A stretch of 64,000 nucleotides of DNA. Source: Rhizomys pruinosus (taxonomy: Eukaryota > Chordata > Mammalia > Rodentia > Spalacidae). The stretch is taken from assembly GCA_009823505.1 (NCBI GenBank), contig VZQC01005904.1:354044-418043 (forward strand), written 5' to 3'. Below are positions 45,425 through 57,464 of this stretch, one piece after another. The translations under genes were made by a program, and so were the position numbers. Below the pieces are notes generated by a model, which worked only from the letters and a program-made list of their open reading frames with translations, was not told the origin of the DNA and did not search any database. How positions within the stretch are numbered: the stretch's first letter is position 1; each line of letters begins with the position of its first letter.

Positions 45425-45815
45425 CAAGGAAAGCTGGAGTGATAACATAAAGTGCTTGTTTTGCAAGCGCAAGGACCTGAGTTTCTTTTTTTTTTTGGTA
45501 TTTTCGAGACAGGGTTTCCCTGTAGTCCCAGCTGTCCTGGAACTCGCTCTGCAGACCAGGCTGGCCTTGAACTCACAAAGATCCACCTGCCTCTGCCTCC
45601 TGAGTGTTAGGATTAAAGGCGTGCGCCACGACGCCCAGCATATTTTTTATTCCAAAAAAAAAAGGACCTGAGTTTCATACTCTGGACACACGATGGCACT
45701 TTGCTTGTAAACTCAGCACTAGGGAAGTAGATACAGATGGGTCCCTGGGACTCACTGGCCAGCCAGCCTAGCCAACTTGGTGAGTCCTACACCAATGAAA
45801 GAGCCTATGTATATA
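45425..45815 (+). mobile_element. B4-type SINE split by an antisense B1
   Basis: The outer parts (GTGATAACATAAAGTGCTTG; GGCCAGCCAGCCTAGCCAAC) resemble a B4 element. The antisense B1 between is flanked by AAGGACCTGAGTTTC at about 45,470 and 45,662. Confidence 0.7.
45485..45655 (-). mobile_element. B1 SINE, antisense, inside the B4
   Basis: TTTTCGAGACAGGGTTTCCC through GTGCGCCACGACGCCCAGC is a full antisense B1. Confidence 0.92.
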
Positions 45816-45817
45816 TG

Positions 45818-45818
<1 letters not shown>

Positions 45819-45848
<30 letters not shown>

Positions 45849-45958
45849 TAAAAAATATTTTATTGAAAAAACAAACAAGGTAGATAGTGCCTGAAGAATG
45901 ACACTCAATGAGTCCTGTGTCCTCCACACAACACATATACGTACATATACATGCACTT

Positions 45959-45990
<32 letters not shown>
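45819..45990. repeat. (TG)n and (AC)n microsatellites in opposite orientation
   Basis: (TG)n at 45,819-45,845 and (AC)n at 45,960-45,990 are about 115 bases apart. Read as RNA they could pair. Confidence 0.9.
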
Positions 45991-45994
<4 letters not shown>

Positions 45995-46301
45995 CCAATA
46001 GACAAGAAGCCATTGTCAGGTTTCAAACAGAAGGAAGCAGTCACTGTGTTACCTAAGGACCAGGCTGGCTGTTGTCTGGGCAGTGGACTGTGAGGAAGAT
46101 ATGAGACAAAGGTGATAAAGCATAGACACAGTTCACAGGTAAAACCAGCAAGGCATGTAAGGAGCTGGGATGCTATGCAATCATAGATTCCAGAGCGGGA
46201 GCATGGACCTAATAATCCCTACTTGTCACAGCCTGTACAGGGCCTGCCTACACTGCATAATCTCCTGTGGTCCCCAGGAGCACAAGTGAAGGATGTGCTG
46301 G

Positions 46302-46690
46302 ACAGCTTTAGTTGTCAATTTGACACGTCGATTGAGGGAGCCTCAGTTGGGGAATTGGCTCCGTTGGACTGGCTATGGCCATGTCTGTGGGATATTTTCT
46401 TGATTATTGAGTGATGTGGGAGGCCCCAGCCCACTGTGGGCCGTGCTACCCCTGGGCAGGTGGTCCTGTATTGTATAAGACACCAGGCTGAGCATGGGCC
46501 AGGGAAGCAAGCCAGTAAGCAGTGTTCCTCCACCGCCTGGGCTTCAGCTCCTGCCTCCAGGTTCCTACCCTGAGTTCCTGCCTTGGGCTCCCTGAGTGAT
46601 GAACTGTGCCTGGGGAGATGTAATACAAATAAACCCTTTCCTCCCCAAGTTGGTATTAGTCTGAATGTTTTGCCACAGCAATCGAAAGGA
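46302..46690 (+). mobile_element. Medium-reiteration rodent repeat
   Basis: GTTGTCAATTTGACACGTCG, GCCAGTAAGCAGTGTTCCTC and AATAAACCCTTTCCTCCCC match the outer element at 31,170-31,911 in the same orientation. Confidence 0.7.
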
Positions 46691-47877
46691 AATTTTCACT
46701 GTGCTGTTTTGAATCCCCCAGTAAAGTGGGAAGTGGGGTGTGGGCTGGGCTGAGTAGTGGGGAGGGTTTGAGTTGCTCTTTCTGGGAAACCATGTGCAGC
46801 TCCGCAGCAGCGCAATTATGCAATGAACGTCCAGAATCTTGAAAACATCATGATCGTTATGAAAAGAAAGTAGCAGAGGGCCACCACACAGAGATGTGTC
46901 TACAGTGGCGATACCCCCCCCCATGCCCCAGTGAGCTGCGCTTGAACGACGCCCTCTAGATGGGGCTCCTGTCCACCCATCCCAGTCCCAATACCCAGTC
47001 CTGGCAACAGGTAGGAAGCTTCCCAGGAGGGGTCAGGTGTGCACTGCCATCCCGGTGGACCCCTAGATGCACAACACTCGGTCCTCCTGGCCTCCACAGA
47101 TGGAGAGAGCTAGGGATATTTAGCAGGGAAAGCTGGGCCATGCCCGTACATGGTCCCTAATGCTAGGAAGGAAAAAAGGGGTGTCAAAGATGTGTGAGCA
47201 TGGATGGGGCAAGGGTCACAGTACCCTGCTTAGACAAGGGCACATGACTAGTTTTTCTGAGCCAGAATATTTTCTATTCTAAAAATAGCCCACAAAGACC
47301 TAAGACATCTTCCCCTCCTAAGGAGGTTCTGTTTTTCTTTTCTTTTTTTTTTTTTTTCAGATTTTCTCTGTGATTTCTGAAAGCAATGAGCAGTGAAACT
47401 CAACGATATCCACTCTCGACCCCTGGTCCCCTAGACCCAGGTCCCTGAAGACCAGTATTCGACTTCCTTTGAAAGAAAAGCTTGCACTGGGAGGTGAGGG
47501 GATCTCTCTTTGGCAACCTCCTCTAGCAGGTACTAAAATATTTAGTCAGGCTGCCTTCTCTCTTCAACAAAAGAAACCAGGATGCTGTTCACCTTGAAAG
47601 GACGAGCTGTCACCCCTTCCCGCCGAATCTTCCCCATCATTTTGGTAGTATTACTAGAAAGTCTAGGACATAAGCCTTTTGCGAAGGGGGCACCCACCAC
47701 AGGTCTGGTGACCCCAGGCACCCAGCCCTTCCTTGATTGCTTGTTTGCAAGCAGGGAGGTATTTCTGTGTTTGAGTGGGGCCCTGCTAATTGCTGCACAA
47801 GCACTTCTGGGGAAGTTCATGTTTCCAGAGGCCAATTGTTAACTCTGACATTGCCAGGGCTTCCCAGATGGGGCACT

Positions 47878-47906
47878 GGGGGTGGGGTGGGGGGTGGGGG
47901 GAAGGG
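47878..47906 (+). other. G-quadruplex-forming tract
   Basis: Five G-runs of three to six bases separated by one or two bases (GGGGGTGGGGTGGGGGG then TGGGGGGAAGGG). This satisfies the usual quadruplex pattern. Confidence 0.7.
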
Positions 47907-48064
47907 CCTGTGACTCTCACAGAGGAGACCTAAAACATACCAGCTAGCTCTAAAGGGTTAATGACTAAAGACAGGACAGTCAAGTTATATCTGGCAAAGG
48001 GTAAGAAGTGCAGACAAGCAAAAAAAATTTTAAAGAGAAGAAAGAAAGAAAAAAAAATACCAAA

Positions 48065-48116
48065 CAAATATGCTCCCTCCCCCATCCCCCCCTCTCCTGT
48101 CACCCCCACCCTCCCA
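48065..48116 (-). other. C-rich tract, possible minus-strand G-quadruplex
   Basis: Six or more C-runs of three to six bases within about 50 bases, with short T/A linkers. The minus strand would be G-rich. Confidence 0.5.
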
Positions 48117-49836
48117 CAGAACACTGTATATACAGACCACAGATTGGAGTGTAGTTAAATTTGGCACACAGGACTAAAGCAAAGAAAGAAAACAGATCAA
48201 GTTACACAGAGTCCTATTCAGATTTGGGCCTGGGCCTCTGCACACAATGCCTGGCCAAGGAGAACAAGGCAGTGGTGTGTTGTGGAAGGCTCACACCCTA
48301 GCTGCACCTTCTCTACAGTCATCTGCTGCCCTGGCCCTGCGCTGCAGGTTAATTCCCTGCTCTGCATGTGGAGACAGATAAAACAAACCAAGATGGTGTA
48401 ATGGGCTGCAGGAAGCCTTTCTTTCAGAATTTGATCTGCCTCCAGAAAGGAAACACGTGAGGACTTTTCTCTGGATAGTAATCTGTTTTCTTAAGGTACA
48501 GAGAGAGGCCTGGTGGCCAGGGTAAATAAGACGAGCGGTGGCCAGGCTTTTTGGCAGGCAGAGTTGCAAGGGAAGTTTGAAAAGACCACTTCCTACACTC
48601 TGATCCCAACCAAGAGTGAGCTGTCAATCTTGCAGGATGGAGGCACGTGGAAAACACCAGTGAGGAGAAAAGCCACTGTGGGGGCGGAACCCGAGTCACA
48701 GGTGCATGCTCCTTGCGGTTCACGCTCCTTGCGGCTCCTTCACCTGGCCGGAATCCAGCCCCCCAAACTGCTTCAAGTTTACCAGGCAGGGCCGGCAGGC
48801 TAAGGCTGCTGGAACAAAACTCCCGTGGATTTTGGCTTCTCCTTTGAGCAGCTGGGAAGGCTGGCAAGGAAAATCAAATTGACTGAGTGACTAGGTGTGT
48901 TTTAGACATAGAGACGTGACACTGCTCCCTATGCCCAATAGACACTCAGGATGAGAGAGCCACTAGTGATTCCCAGTGAGGCTGGCCTAGAGCACTGATG
49001 ATCACTAAGCCTCCTGCTGCTGTAATGTGTGGGTCTTTTCAAAGCCATTCCATCTTGTTATCCGTTTGAGATTTTCCTGACCCTGCATGGGAAAGCACGG
49101 TCCTCCTTCTACAGTGAAAGAGGTAGAGGTGTGTATAACAAGACCTCCCCTTGCCTGAAAGAGCAGACCACTGCAAACAGACATGAGCCGAGTCACCTTA
49201 TGTGCTTCAGGGCTCTCATACCTGGGTGTGTAACACAGCCACCAGCCTTCATCAGCTGCCCCAGCCTGGGCCCCAGCAGTGTGATGTGTTATACAAGACT
49301 GTCCTCCGAGTCAGATAGTCACCATCTTCTTGAGCTGTGCCCACTTGCCAGAAACCATCACTGCTTGGCTTGTTGGCTGTTGATGCTGCACCCCACACAC
49401 ACATAGAGGAGGGGAGGGAGAATTATAGGACCCTTATCTGAGTACCCAGCCATGCCTCCCAACTTCTGGTGGGCAATTCAGTCCTAACTGTGCATGGCCT
49501 TGGGGAAGGGCTGGAGTACATGGCCTGGGGAAGACTAATGGGGTGGGGGACTCCATCTGTGCAGTATGGGGAAGCCTTCAAACATGCTGGGCCTGCCCTT
49601 AGGGCAGAGCACCCACATTCCTGTAAGCAGCCCCTCACCCATTTCTCTGTCAGCAAGCCCAATAAAGCTCACTGCTTCCCCAGAGTGAACTCTGGTAGAA
49701 TTATACCTCAGGTTATCATTGGGCCAAGAGGAGGAGGGGGCAGCTGTTGACATCTCTTCCAGGGAAGGGGTTTTTAGCAACAAGTGGGCATCCAATGTCC
49801 TTGGTTCAGAGGGGTCTCTGCCTGGATGTGAGCTCC

Positions 49837-50144
49837 ATCTGCATCTGCAGGGTGAGGACAGCGCTCAGTGCATGTCCAGGGCTACCTCAGTGAGGGACCT
49901 CGTGTGTGCTCTGTCTGCATCTGCAGTGTGAGGACAGCCCTCAGTGCATGTCCAGGGCTACCTCAGTGAGGGACCTCGTGTGTGCTCCGTCTGCATCTGC
50001 AGTGTGAGGACAGCACTCAGTGCATGTCCAGAGCTGCCTCAGTGAGGGACCTCATGTGTGCTTCATCTGCATCTGCAGGGAGAAGACAGCACTCAGTGCA
50101 TGTCCAGGGCTACCCCAGTGAGGGATCTCATGTACTTCTTCTGC
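49837..50144 (+). repeat. 76-base tandem repeat, four copies
   Basis: The phrase GCATCTGCAG recurs at 49,841, 49,917, 49,993 and 50,069, exactly 76 bases apart. Each is followed by GACAGC and TCAGTGCATGTCCAG. Units differ by a few substitutions. The length is not a multiple of three, so a coding role is unlikely. Confidence 0.95.
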
Positions 50145-51588
50145 TTCCCCTTGTCTGTAATCCCATGGATCCTCAAACCCGGCTCTTTATGTAGAAGAAA
50201 TGTCCTTCCAGGTTGAACCATACCCCCTGACAGACCCATCCATTCAATACCTAGACTCTAGTAGCTTAGAATGCACCTTCATCTGGAAACAGGAATGGTA
50301 CAGATGAGGTCACTAGGGTGGGCCAGAATCCAGTAAGACTATGGACAAAGACTATCACACGGTGCATGCCATATGACAAGGAAGACCCAGTGCATGGCAC
50401 CACTATGAGCCAGGAAATGCCACCAACCACCAGCAAGCACCAGAGGAATGAAAAGATTCTCCCTCACTCTCTCAGAAGCACTGTCCATGCCGGCCTTGGA
50501 CTTGGGGCCTCCAGAACTGAGAGGCGATACTTCTGTCATGTGAGCCCCCGCTCTGGCTCTTGTGGTGGCAGTCCCTGTAAAGTGAGATGCTGAGAGGCCC
50601 GGGTGGAAAGCACTGGAGTCTGTGGTTGGTGTGCCTGGGACTCCAATGTCCAGGCTGAGCAAGCTCTGCAGACATTATTTCTGTCATTTGAACAGGGAGT
50701 AAGGTTGTACCACTGTGAATATGATCCATAGGGTCTCTGCTCCTTCAGGACAGAAGAAAAGAAAGTCCCTTTTCTCCTCTGCGTCTTGTCTCAACTTGTT
50801 TCACAAGAGAATTCTTCTGAAATGTCTTAGAAACAAGACCAGCACCACTTCCTCTTTTGGACATAGAGAAGGGCTCCCTTGAAAATTTTGATGTAGAAGA
50901 ATACCTTTGACTCAATCAACTCAAGACCCAGCCATTCTTGCTAACTTCCCTTTTATTCCAGTGGGCTTTCTTGGAGAAACCTAAAAACTCATTCCCATGA
51001 TGAAAGCAGATGCTCTCTCAGGTGGGACTGAGGCCACAGGAAGCATTGGTTAGTGGGCATGAGTGGGTGTTGAAGAATCCCTTTTGTCCTAATCCTGATA
51101 AGAGACACACTCCTAATGTAGAGCGCCTCCAGGTGGTAGGAGATCTTTGTGGCCCACCCAGACCAGCATCCCTGTGTTTTTCAGGCTCCAGCGTCCCCAG
51201 GGCTTCATAGAACTTGCATTTCTAATTCCTCCAGAGTCTTCAAAACCTAGTAACAACAGCATTCTTTTGGACCAGGGAAATCTTTGCATGATCTGCCACC
51301 ACCATCAGGATGCAGACACGCTCTGCTTGCAGAGGAGCTTAAACATGGCAGTTCCTAGGACTAATGTCTGCAGTACTCTGGTGGACCCAGTAAAACTTTA
51401 TTATTTATCATTCCTGATGCTTGGATGCCACTCTTACCCCTTTGTTCTTCTGTTACCTGTTCTATAGTTACCTTCTAAACATCCTCTCTTCTAGCCTCAC
51501 CCTTCCCCAACACCTGTTTGTTTGTTTAGCCATGTTCTGAGTTATTTTCTCTCACTAAACATTACTTAATGTATAAATTAGAAAAATG
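50145..51588. other. Non-repetitive DNA
   Basis: No mobile element or coding sequence recognised. Confidence 0.45.
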
Positions 51589-51589
51589 G

Positions 51590-52500
51590 GGTTTTTTTCC
51601 TCCTGGGCATATACCCAGGGACTCCATATTCTACCACAGAAACCTTAGCACATCCATGTTTATTACTGCTCTATTCATGACAACAGGAAAATGGAAGCTG
51701 GCTTGGTGTCCATCGACAGAGGAATGGATAAAGAAAATGTCACACTTTTCAACCTTCCAATATGGACTGAAGACTCATGTCTCTCCAAGAATCCTCCAAA
51801 CCTTCAGTGCCAGATGGGGACTGCTGAGACATACGGCTTGTGGACTGAGCTACTACTGGGGTTTCAGCCTCTTCAGAGTATAGACTGCCATTGTTGGACT
51901 ACCCAGGCTGTATCACTGAGGCCAGTACAGGAAGATTAAGACAGGACTTGGTGCTTACTGGACCTCATTTGGTGACCACGGGAAGGGAAGACCCCAGTGT
52001 GGCATACAAGGGCAGGACTGATGGTTGTTTGGGCTTGCCAAGGAGGAGCCTTCAAACACTTCCTTAAGGAAAACATGACATATTTCAGCCTAATAAAGAA
52101 AAAAAGTTAAAAAAAGAAATCAAAAGCTGAAGACACTCAAACCTATGACATCATAATCTTGATATATGTGTGGCATGCATATATGCATATTTTGGAGTGA
52201 TGCAAATTGGAAGGAACAACAACAACAACAAAAAAGACTGGGTCAAAGAATTGACTGAAATGGTGAACTTCTGCCCCAAACAGTAAACTTCTGCATTAAA
52301 ATTTTTTAAAGAGACTGAGAAAAAGATGAAAAACATATATGGCAGAATGCATGAGCTCTGGTGGGGTGGGGGGCAAGGTAGGAGGAATGGGTCTAGATTT
52401 GACTGGGAAATGTATGAAATGCACAAAGCTTCAATAAAAAATCCTCTTTGAAAAAAAGAAATAAAGAAAACAATATGAAGGGAAAAAATGTGTAATGTGT

Positions 52501-52531
<31 letters not shown>

Positions 52532-52920
52532 CACAGGAACATTATTCAGTGGCAAAGAAAAGGAAATGAATGAAATTCGCAGGAAAAGGATGGATCTAGA
52601 AAATATACTGAGGTGACCCAAACCTCAGAAAGATGAAAGTACATGTTCTCCTTCACATGTGGACCCTAGCCTGTAATGCATGCATGCGTGCATGTAAACA
52701 GGTGTGAATGTAGGTAAAATCTAAAAATCTAGAAAGGGGACCAAAAGAAGGTAGTATTAGGTGATGAGGAAAGGTGGGGTGGGGAGTAGAGGAAGATGAG
52801 GCTAGGACATGAAAGAGTGTGAGGGGAGGATACAAGGGGGGCCAAGAGTAGCCAAGGGGGGAGTGAGGGGAAGGTGAACCACAGAACATCCTTTGTTAAA
52901 AATGTCATGATAACATCTAA
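51590..52920 (+). mobile_element. Older L1 3' end split by a younger L1 3' UTR
   Basis: The older L1 ORF2 end (TGGGCATATACCCAGGGACT) stops at GGATAAAGAAAATGT (about 51,738). It resumes after 52,475 at an AAAATGTG motif, then a CA tract, then ACATTATTCAGTGGCAAAGA. Between lies a younger L1 3' UTR (51,741-52,460) with AAGCTTCAATAAAAAATC and an A-tail. This is a nested insertion. Confidence 0.75.
52501..52535 (+). repeat. (CA)n microsatellite
   Basis: About 15 CA units inside the older L1 3' end, replacing the usual CACAATGGAA region. Confidence 0.85.
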
Positions 52921-53082
52921 CATATTATATGCTGATTTTCATATACGCACCTCTATTGTATAGAGATATGTAAAAACATGGACATCTCCATTTTTCCTTT
53001 CCCTATGGCTTTAGAGACTGGTATGTAGAAGTTATTCAGTAAAGATTTACTACTGGTTGGCTCCATCTGAATTGTTTATTTA

Positions 53083-53360
53083 CTCCTGTCAGCTGTTTTG
53101 ATTTATTTTATTTTATTTATTTTTTATCTGTATGAATGTACTGTCTGCATGTAGGTTTGAACACCGGTGTTGTGCAATGCCACAGTGGTCAGAAGAAGAC
53201 ATCAGATTCCCCTAGAACTGGAGTTCTCCTGGAATTGGAATTAACAGATGGGTCTCAGCTGCCATGTGGGTGCTGGGGATCGAACCTGGGTCCTCTGCCA
53301 AGAGCAGTCGGCGCTCTTAACTGCTAGGCCATCTCTCCAGCTCCTGTCATCTGTTTTGAT
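53083..53360 (-). mobile_element. B2 SINE, antisense, with target-site duplication
   Basis: CTCCTGTCAGCTGTTTTGAT at 53,083-53,102 recurs with one change at 53,341-53,360. The element between ends GCTAGGCCATCTCTCCAGCT, the reverse of a B2 5' end. Confidence 0.93.
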
Positions 53361-53499
53361 CCCTGTATCCTTCCCACTTCAGACATTTGGTCAGCCCATG
53401 TACAGATATTGATATCTCCTTAGGCCTAATCTAGAGGAATGAATTTCTTCACTAATTCATTGTCAAAAGCACTCATAGACTTTTCATTTACTTAAAATT

Positions 53500-53524
53500 T
53501 GTGTGTGTGTGTGTGTGTGTGTGT
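53500..53524 (+). repeat. (TG)n microsatellite
   Basis: About 12 TG units at the start of a diverged antisense B4-like SINE (about 53,540-53,840, with CAGGGTCTCTCACTGAACCT and CCATCTCCCCAGCCC). Confidence 0.8.
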
Positions 53525-53841
53525 ATGGATGTGACTGTGGTATCTATGTATGGTGTGTGATATGTGCTCAAATGTGTGTGGAATTGCATGTGCCTTTCTT
53601 TGCACATGTGTGGAGGGGGCCAAAGGAGGTGGGCGTCCCACTCTGTCACTCTCCGGTTAATTCCTCTGAGACAGGGTCTCTCACTGAACCTGGAGCCTTG
53701 TTGTTGACCAACGAACCTAGGTGATCGTCCTGTCTGGGGGTTACAAGTGCGTGTGTGGCCAGACCTGGCTTTTTCTATGAATCAGGTCCTTATACTTACA
53801 TAGTAAACACACACAGAGCCATCTCCCCAGCCCTGGACTCA

Positions 53842-54928
53842 TTAGAGCTGGGAGACTCTTTGGGAAAGTATTTAGTCCACTTCTTTGTTAAGAGGCCACA
53901 AGTCTCATCCAGAGTCCCACAGCAGGTGAAGAGGCAGGAGGGAGCCTGGCAGACAGATGCTTAGGTGGGAAGTGGAGCTGCAGATCATGTAAATGAAGAT
54001 GGCACCTGCTTGGGCAGCATTTGGGTTGGGGGGTGCCAAGTACACACTGTTACACAAGGCTCCTCTACTCTAAGTTTCAGTTTGACATTTACATGCCTTC
54101 AAGGGCAACTCCATCAGTCTGCTCCATCAGTCTTTCTGGTGAGGAGCTGGATGAGTAGTCCGCCCTCAACACAACAAGCAGAGCGGTGCAGACACTGCTT
54201 CCTGCTCCATCTCCAATCTGCATTGCAACCAGCTTCCATGTAGAGTGCTGTGCACATCTCAGAGACAGATCTGTTTTCAACCACTGAAGAAGCTTAAAGC
54301 AAAACGGCCTTGCTGGCGCAGACTAGAGCCTCATTGTTTTTAAGCCAAACACGTGTTTTACATCAAGAGACAGGCTGTGGTCAGGGTAGAGGAGCTGAAG
54401 GGAGATTCAAAGGTTCCTCAGCTCTCACAGGTCTCGGCCTCTTCAAAGCCTCATTCATCCTACTCAACAGGAGTGCCTCTGTGCCACAGTTTCAGGCGCT
54501 GTGGTGCGCGCATGGGACCTAGCTGTGGGCCGCAGAGCAGCTAACAGATTCAGGCAGCTCGCCTCGCTGCAGATATTTTCCCCACAGGATGTAATGTCTC
54601 CTTTGGGATTTGCTAAGCTTCCTAAAGCACACAGAGCACGTGATCTTTATTGTCAGGAAGTCCTCTACAGGTGCGAGTGAGCTCACGTGTGCAGCAATGG
54701 TCAGCTTCTCCCGGGGGCCTCTGCCAGTGTCGTGTGGACAGGTGATGGGAACGTGAACCGGAGCAGTCTAGCATCGCATCGCCAAGCTTTGGAATAATGC
54801 ACACGAGAGCTAGGAAGTGAGTGACAAAGTCCTGGACATGTGTGTGATGCTGTGTCTGAAAGAAAGGAGAAGAGGGTGAGGAGAGGAAGAGGGGAAGGAA
54901 AGAGAAGAGGAAAAAGATTGGGGAGGAA
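53842..54928. other. Non-repetitive DNA
   Basis: No repeat recognised. The last 100 bases are purine-rich (GAAAGGAGAAGAGGG-type runs, 54,858-54,928). Confidence 0.45.
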
Positions 54929-55129
54929 TTTCCTTTATTTATTAATTTTACTAAACTTATTTTAGAATAGTTTCAAATTTCCAGAAAATCTGACAAAATA
55001 ATCCAGAGAACCTCCATATAGCTCACACCCTGTTTCCTCAGCTAGTGTATGCGTCACCATTAATGACCAATGCTGACACATTATTATCAACTACAGTCTA
55101 TATCTTATTCATAGTTCCATAGTTTTAAC

Positions 55130-55690
55130 CTTCTTTAGTTTGCTTTCCATTGCCATGATAAAACACAGACCAAAACCAACTTGGAAAAGTTTCTTCTATC
55201 CTACTCTTCCAAGTGACAGTCCAACCCTGAAGAATCCCAGGGAGGAACCCAAGGCAGGAACCTAGAGGCAGGAACTGAGGCACAGGCCACAAAGCAGTGC
55301 TGCTTACTGCTTACTATAGCTCGCTCTTTTGACCTGTGCTCAGCCTACTGTCTATTTTTTTTTTATCTTGTCAGACAGGGTCCCCCTGTAGCCCCAACTG
55401 TCCTGGAACTTACTCTGTAGACCAGGCTGACCTTGAACTCACAAAGATCCGCCTGCCTCTGCCTCCCAAGTGCTAGGATTAAAGGCATGCACCACCACGC
55501 CCGGCTTCTACTGTCTTATATAACACAGGAGACCAGGGTGCCCAGGAAATGGCAGTCGACTGGGCCCTCCCACATCTCTCACCAATCAAGACAATGCCAT
55601 GCAGACATGCCCACGGGCCAGTCTGATAGAAGAAGTTACCCAAATAAGGTTCCGTCTTCCATGTGTTTCAAGTGGACCACAAAGCCATCC
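55130..55690 (-). mobile_element. Medium-reiteration rodent repeat split by a B1, antisense
   Basis: GCCATGATAAAACACAGACC, CCTAGAGGCAGGAACTGAGG and CAGTCGACTGGGCCCTCCC form the outer element, the reverse of the 46,302-46,690 type. The antisense B1 at 55,360-55,506 is flanked by CTACTGTCT. Confidence 0.7.
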
Positions 55691-56874
55691 ATGATTTAAC
55701 ACGATGTCCTTCTGGTGTGCACCTCACGTGTATTCACTTGTGACACCTGCCAGATTCCCCTTAGCCGTGACAACTTTTCCCATTTCACTGCTTTTGTATC
55801 CCATAACAGTTTTGAGAAATATTGTTAGCTGTGATTTTTGTTTATGGCTAGGTTGTATTTGTGAATTTGGAGACCATAGAGGTAAAGTGTCACTTTCTGA
55901 GCATTACATGGCTATGTCTTAGAGCGTGATGCCATTCTTAATGTTGCCTTGGTCATCTGACTGGGGTGGTGTCATTGGACTTCTCCACTGTAAAGTCCCT
56001 CCCTCTCTTACTATAGTGTATTCTTTGGCAGGAAGTCACTGTCCACAGCCACACCTAAAGAGTGGGAGCTATGCTCTACCTTTGAGACTAGAGTACCTAC
56101 AAATTATGTGAATTCTTTGGCAGCCTAGACACTTGTCTATTCTCCATTTACTTAAAATATATACTGAAAATATATACTATATATATATATACACACACTC
56201 ATGCACATAAAATAAAATAAAGCAAAAAACCCCAAATAAATAAATGAAATTATATATGCATATACATATATCTATAAACCTAGGATGAAGTCATATGTAT
56301 TAATTTTATGCTTGAGTTACTTAAAACCCATATCCCATTATTGCTGAAATGATTCCAGCTTTGGCCACTGAAAACTCAAATTGTTAGTGTGTCCCCCGAC
56401 CTCAGATTGTTAGTGTGTCCCGCGACATGTGTGCTGTTTGTTTGGTCTGTTTGCTTGTTTTCTGAGCACTGCCTCCCTGGCATACTAAAGTGCTCCACAC
56501 TTGGCCTGCTTATTCTCTGTCTGTTGTAAACTCAGCCATGGTTTATGATGTAGTATTAAGGTTAGTACTGCAAACTAAAATCTAAACAAGAGGTGTGCTC
56601 ATCATTTGCCGGCATTCTCATCAGACAGGAAATAATGTGTCTACACCAACTCATATCTCTGAATATTTCTTTTGTACCCATTTATATCTACATTATGATA
56701 AAGCTGATGATGCCACACTGGCTTTTCTAACACTAATCAATTACCATATGAATAATTCCAGACTTTTCTCTTGGTTGTCTGTAACGTCAGTCTTCTCTCT
56801 TGGTTGTCTGTAACATCTCACTCTAACTTTCCCTCTATACTATCCATTGATTTCATTTAGAATACTAAAGTCAT

Positions 56875-57464
56875 TGGCTAGGATCAAGAAAACAAATGAT
56901 ACCAAGTGCTGGAGAGGTTGTGGGGAAAGGGGAACACTCATCCACTGCTGGTGGGAATGTGAACTCATACAGCCACTGTGGAAAGCAGTGTGGAGAACCC
57001 TTGGAAGACTTGGAATGAACTTGCCACCCGACCCAGCCATACCACTCCTGGGTATGTACCCACAAGACTCATCTTACTGGAGAGATACATGCACAGCCAT
57101 GTTTATTGCAGCTCTCTTCATAATAGCAAGGAGCTGGAAACAACCCAAGTGCCCCTCAGCTGACGAGTGGATAGAGAAAATGTGGTACATCTACACAATG
57201 GAGTGCTATGCAGTGGTAAAGAAAGATGACATCATGAGCTTTGCAGGTAAATGGCTGGAGCTAGACAATATCATGCTGAGTGAAGTAACACAGTCCCAGA
57301 AAATGGATGCTAGCACCAATTACCTAATTGTATGGTAAACTGAGCAATGTCAATGTGATCTGGAAACAACTGTGCTCTTATATTGTGAATCCCTTAAAAA
57401 ATAATTAAAAAAGGAAAAAAGAAAATAGAAATATACAAATAAATAAATATTTAATTTTAGAAAA
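56875..57464 (+). mobile_element. Young truncated L1 with target-site duplication and minimal 3' UTR
   Basis: GAATACTAAAGTCAT (56,860-56,874) and GAATACTTAAGTCAT (57,465-57,479) flank it with one mismatch. After the ORF2 stop only about 100 bases of 3' UTR precede the A-rich tail, much shorter than in other copies. Confidence 0.88.
56877..57338 (+). pseudogene. L1 ORF2 C-terminal fragment, open
   Basis: About 150 codons stay open and match the C-terminal region of L1 ORF2, the endonuclease/reverse-transcriptase protein that drives L1 copying. Visible features are CWRGCGERGTLIHCWWECE (the cysteine-rich C-terminal segment), DPAIPLLGMYP, DTCTAMFIAALFIIARSWK and EVTQSQK. The endonuclease and reverse-transcriptase domains are missing through 5' truncation, so the piece cannot act on its own. 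The last residues differ from the copy at 21,463 because about 30 bases are lost after SQK. The listed frame opens 30 bases upstream in host DNA, so its ATG is not an L1 start. Confidence 0.9.

Larger units (their letters stand above)
46695..49830. other. Mostly non-repetitive DNA
   Basis: About 3 kb without a recognised mobile element. It contains a poly(T) run (about 47,340-47,357), a G-rich tract (47,878-47,906) and a C-rich tract (48,065-48,116). A 147-codon minus-strand open frame (48,424-48,867) matches no family I know. Confidence 0.5.

Noticed and set aside
46952..46968. Possible CTCF motif (CGCCCTCTAGATGG)
   Set aside because: It has an extra base in the core and fits much less well than the site at 40,295.
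48065..48125. Polypyrimidine tract and CCCACAG as a splice acceptor
   Set aside because: No open exon, donor site or recognisable protein follows.
48424..48867. 147-codon minus-strand open frame
   Set aside because: No family resemblance, overlapping frames on the other strand of similar length, and no splice or promoter context.
49837..50144. CRISPR-like or zinc-finger-like repeat
   Set aside because: The 76-base units have no unique spacers, and the unit is not a multiple of three.
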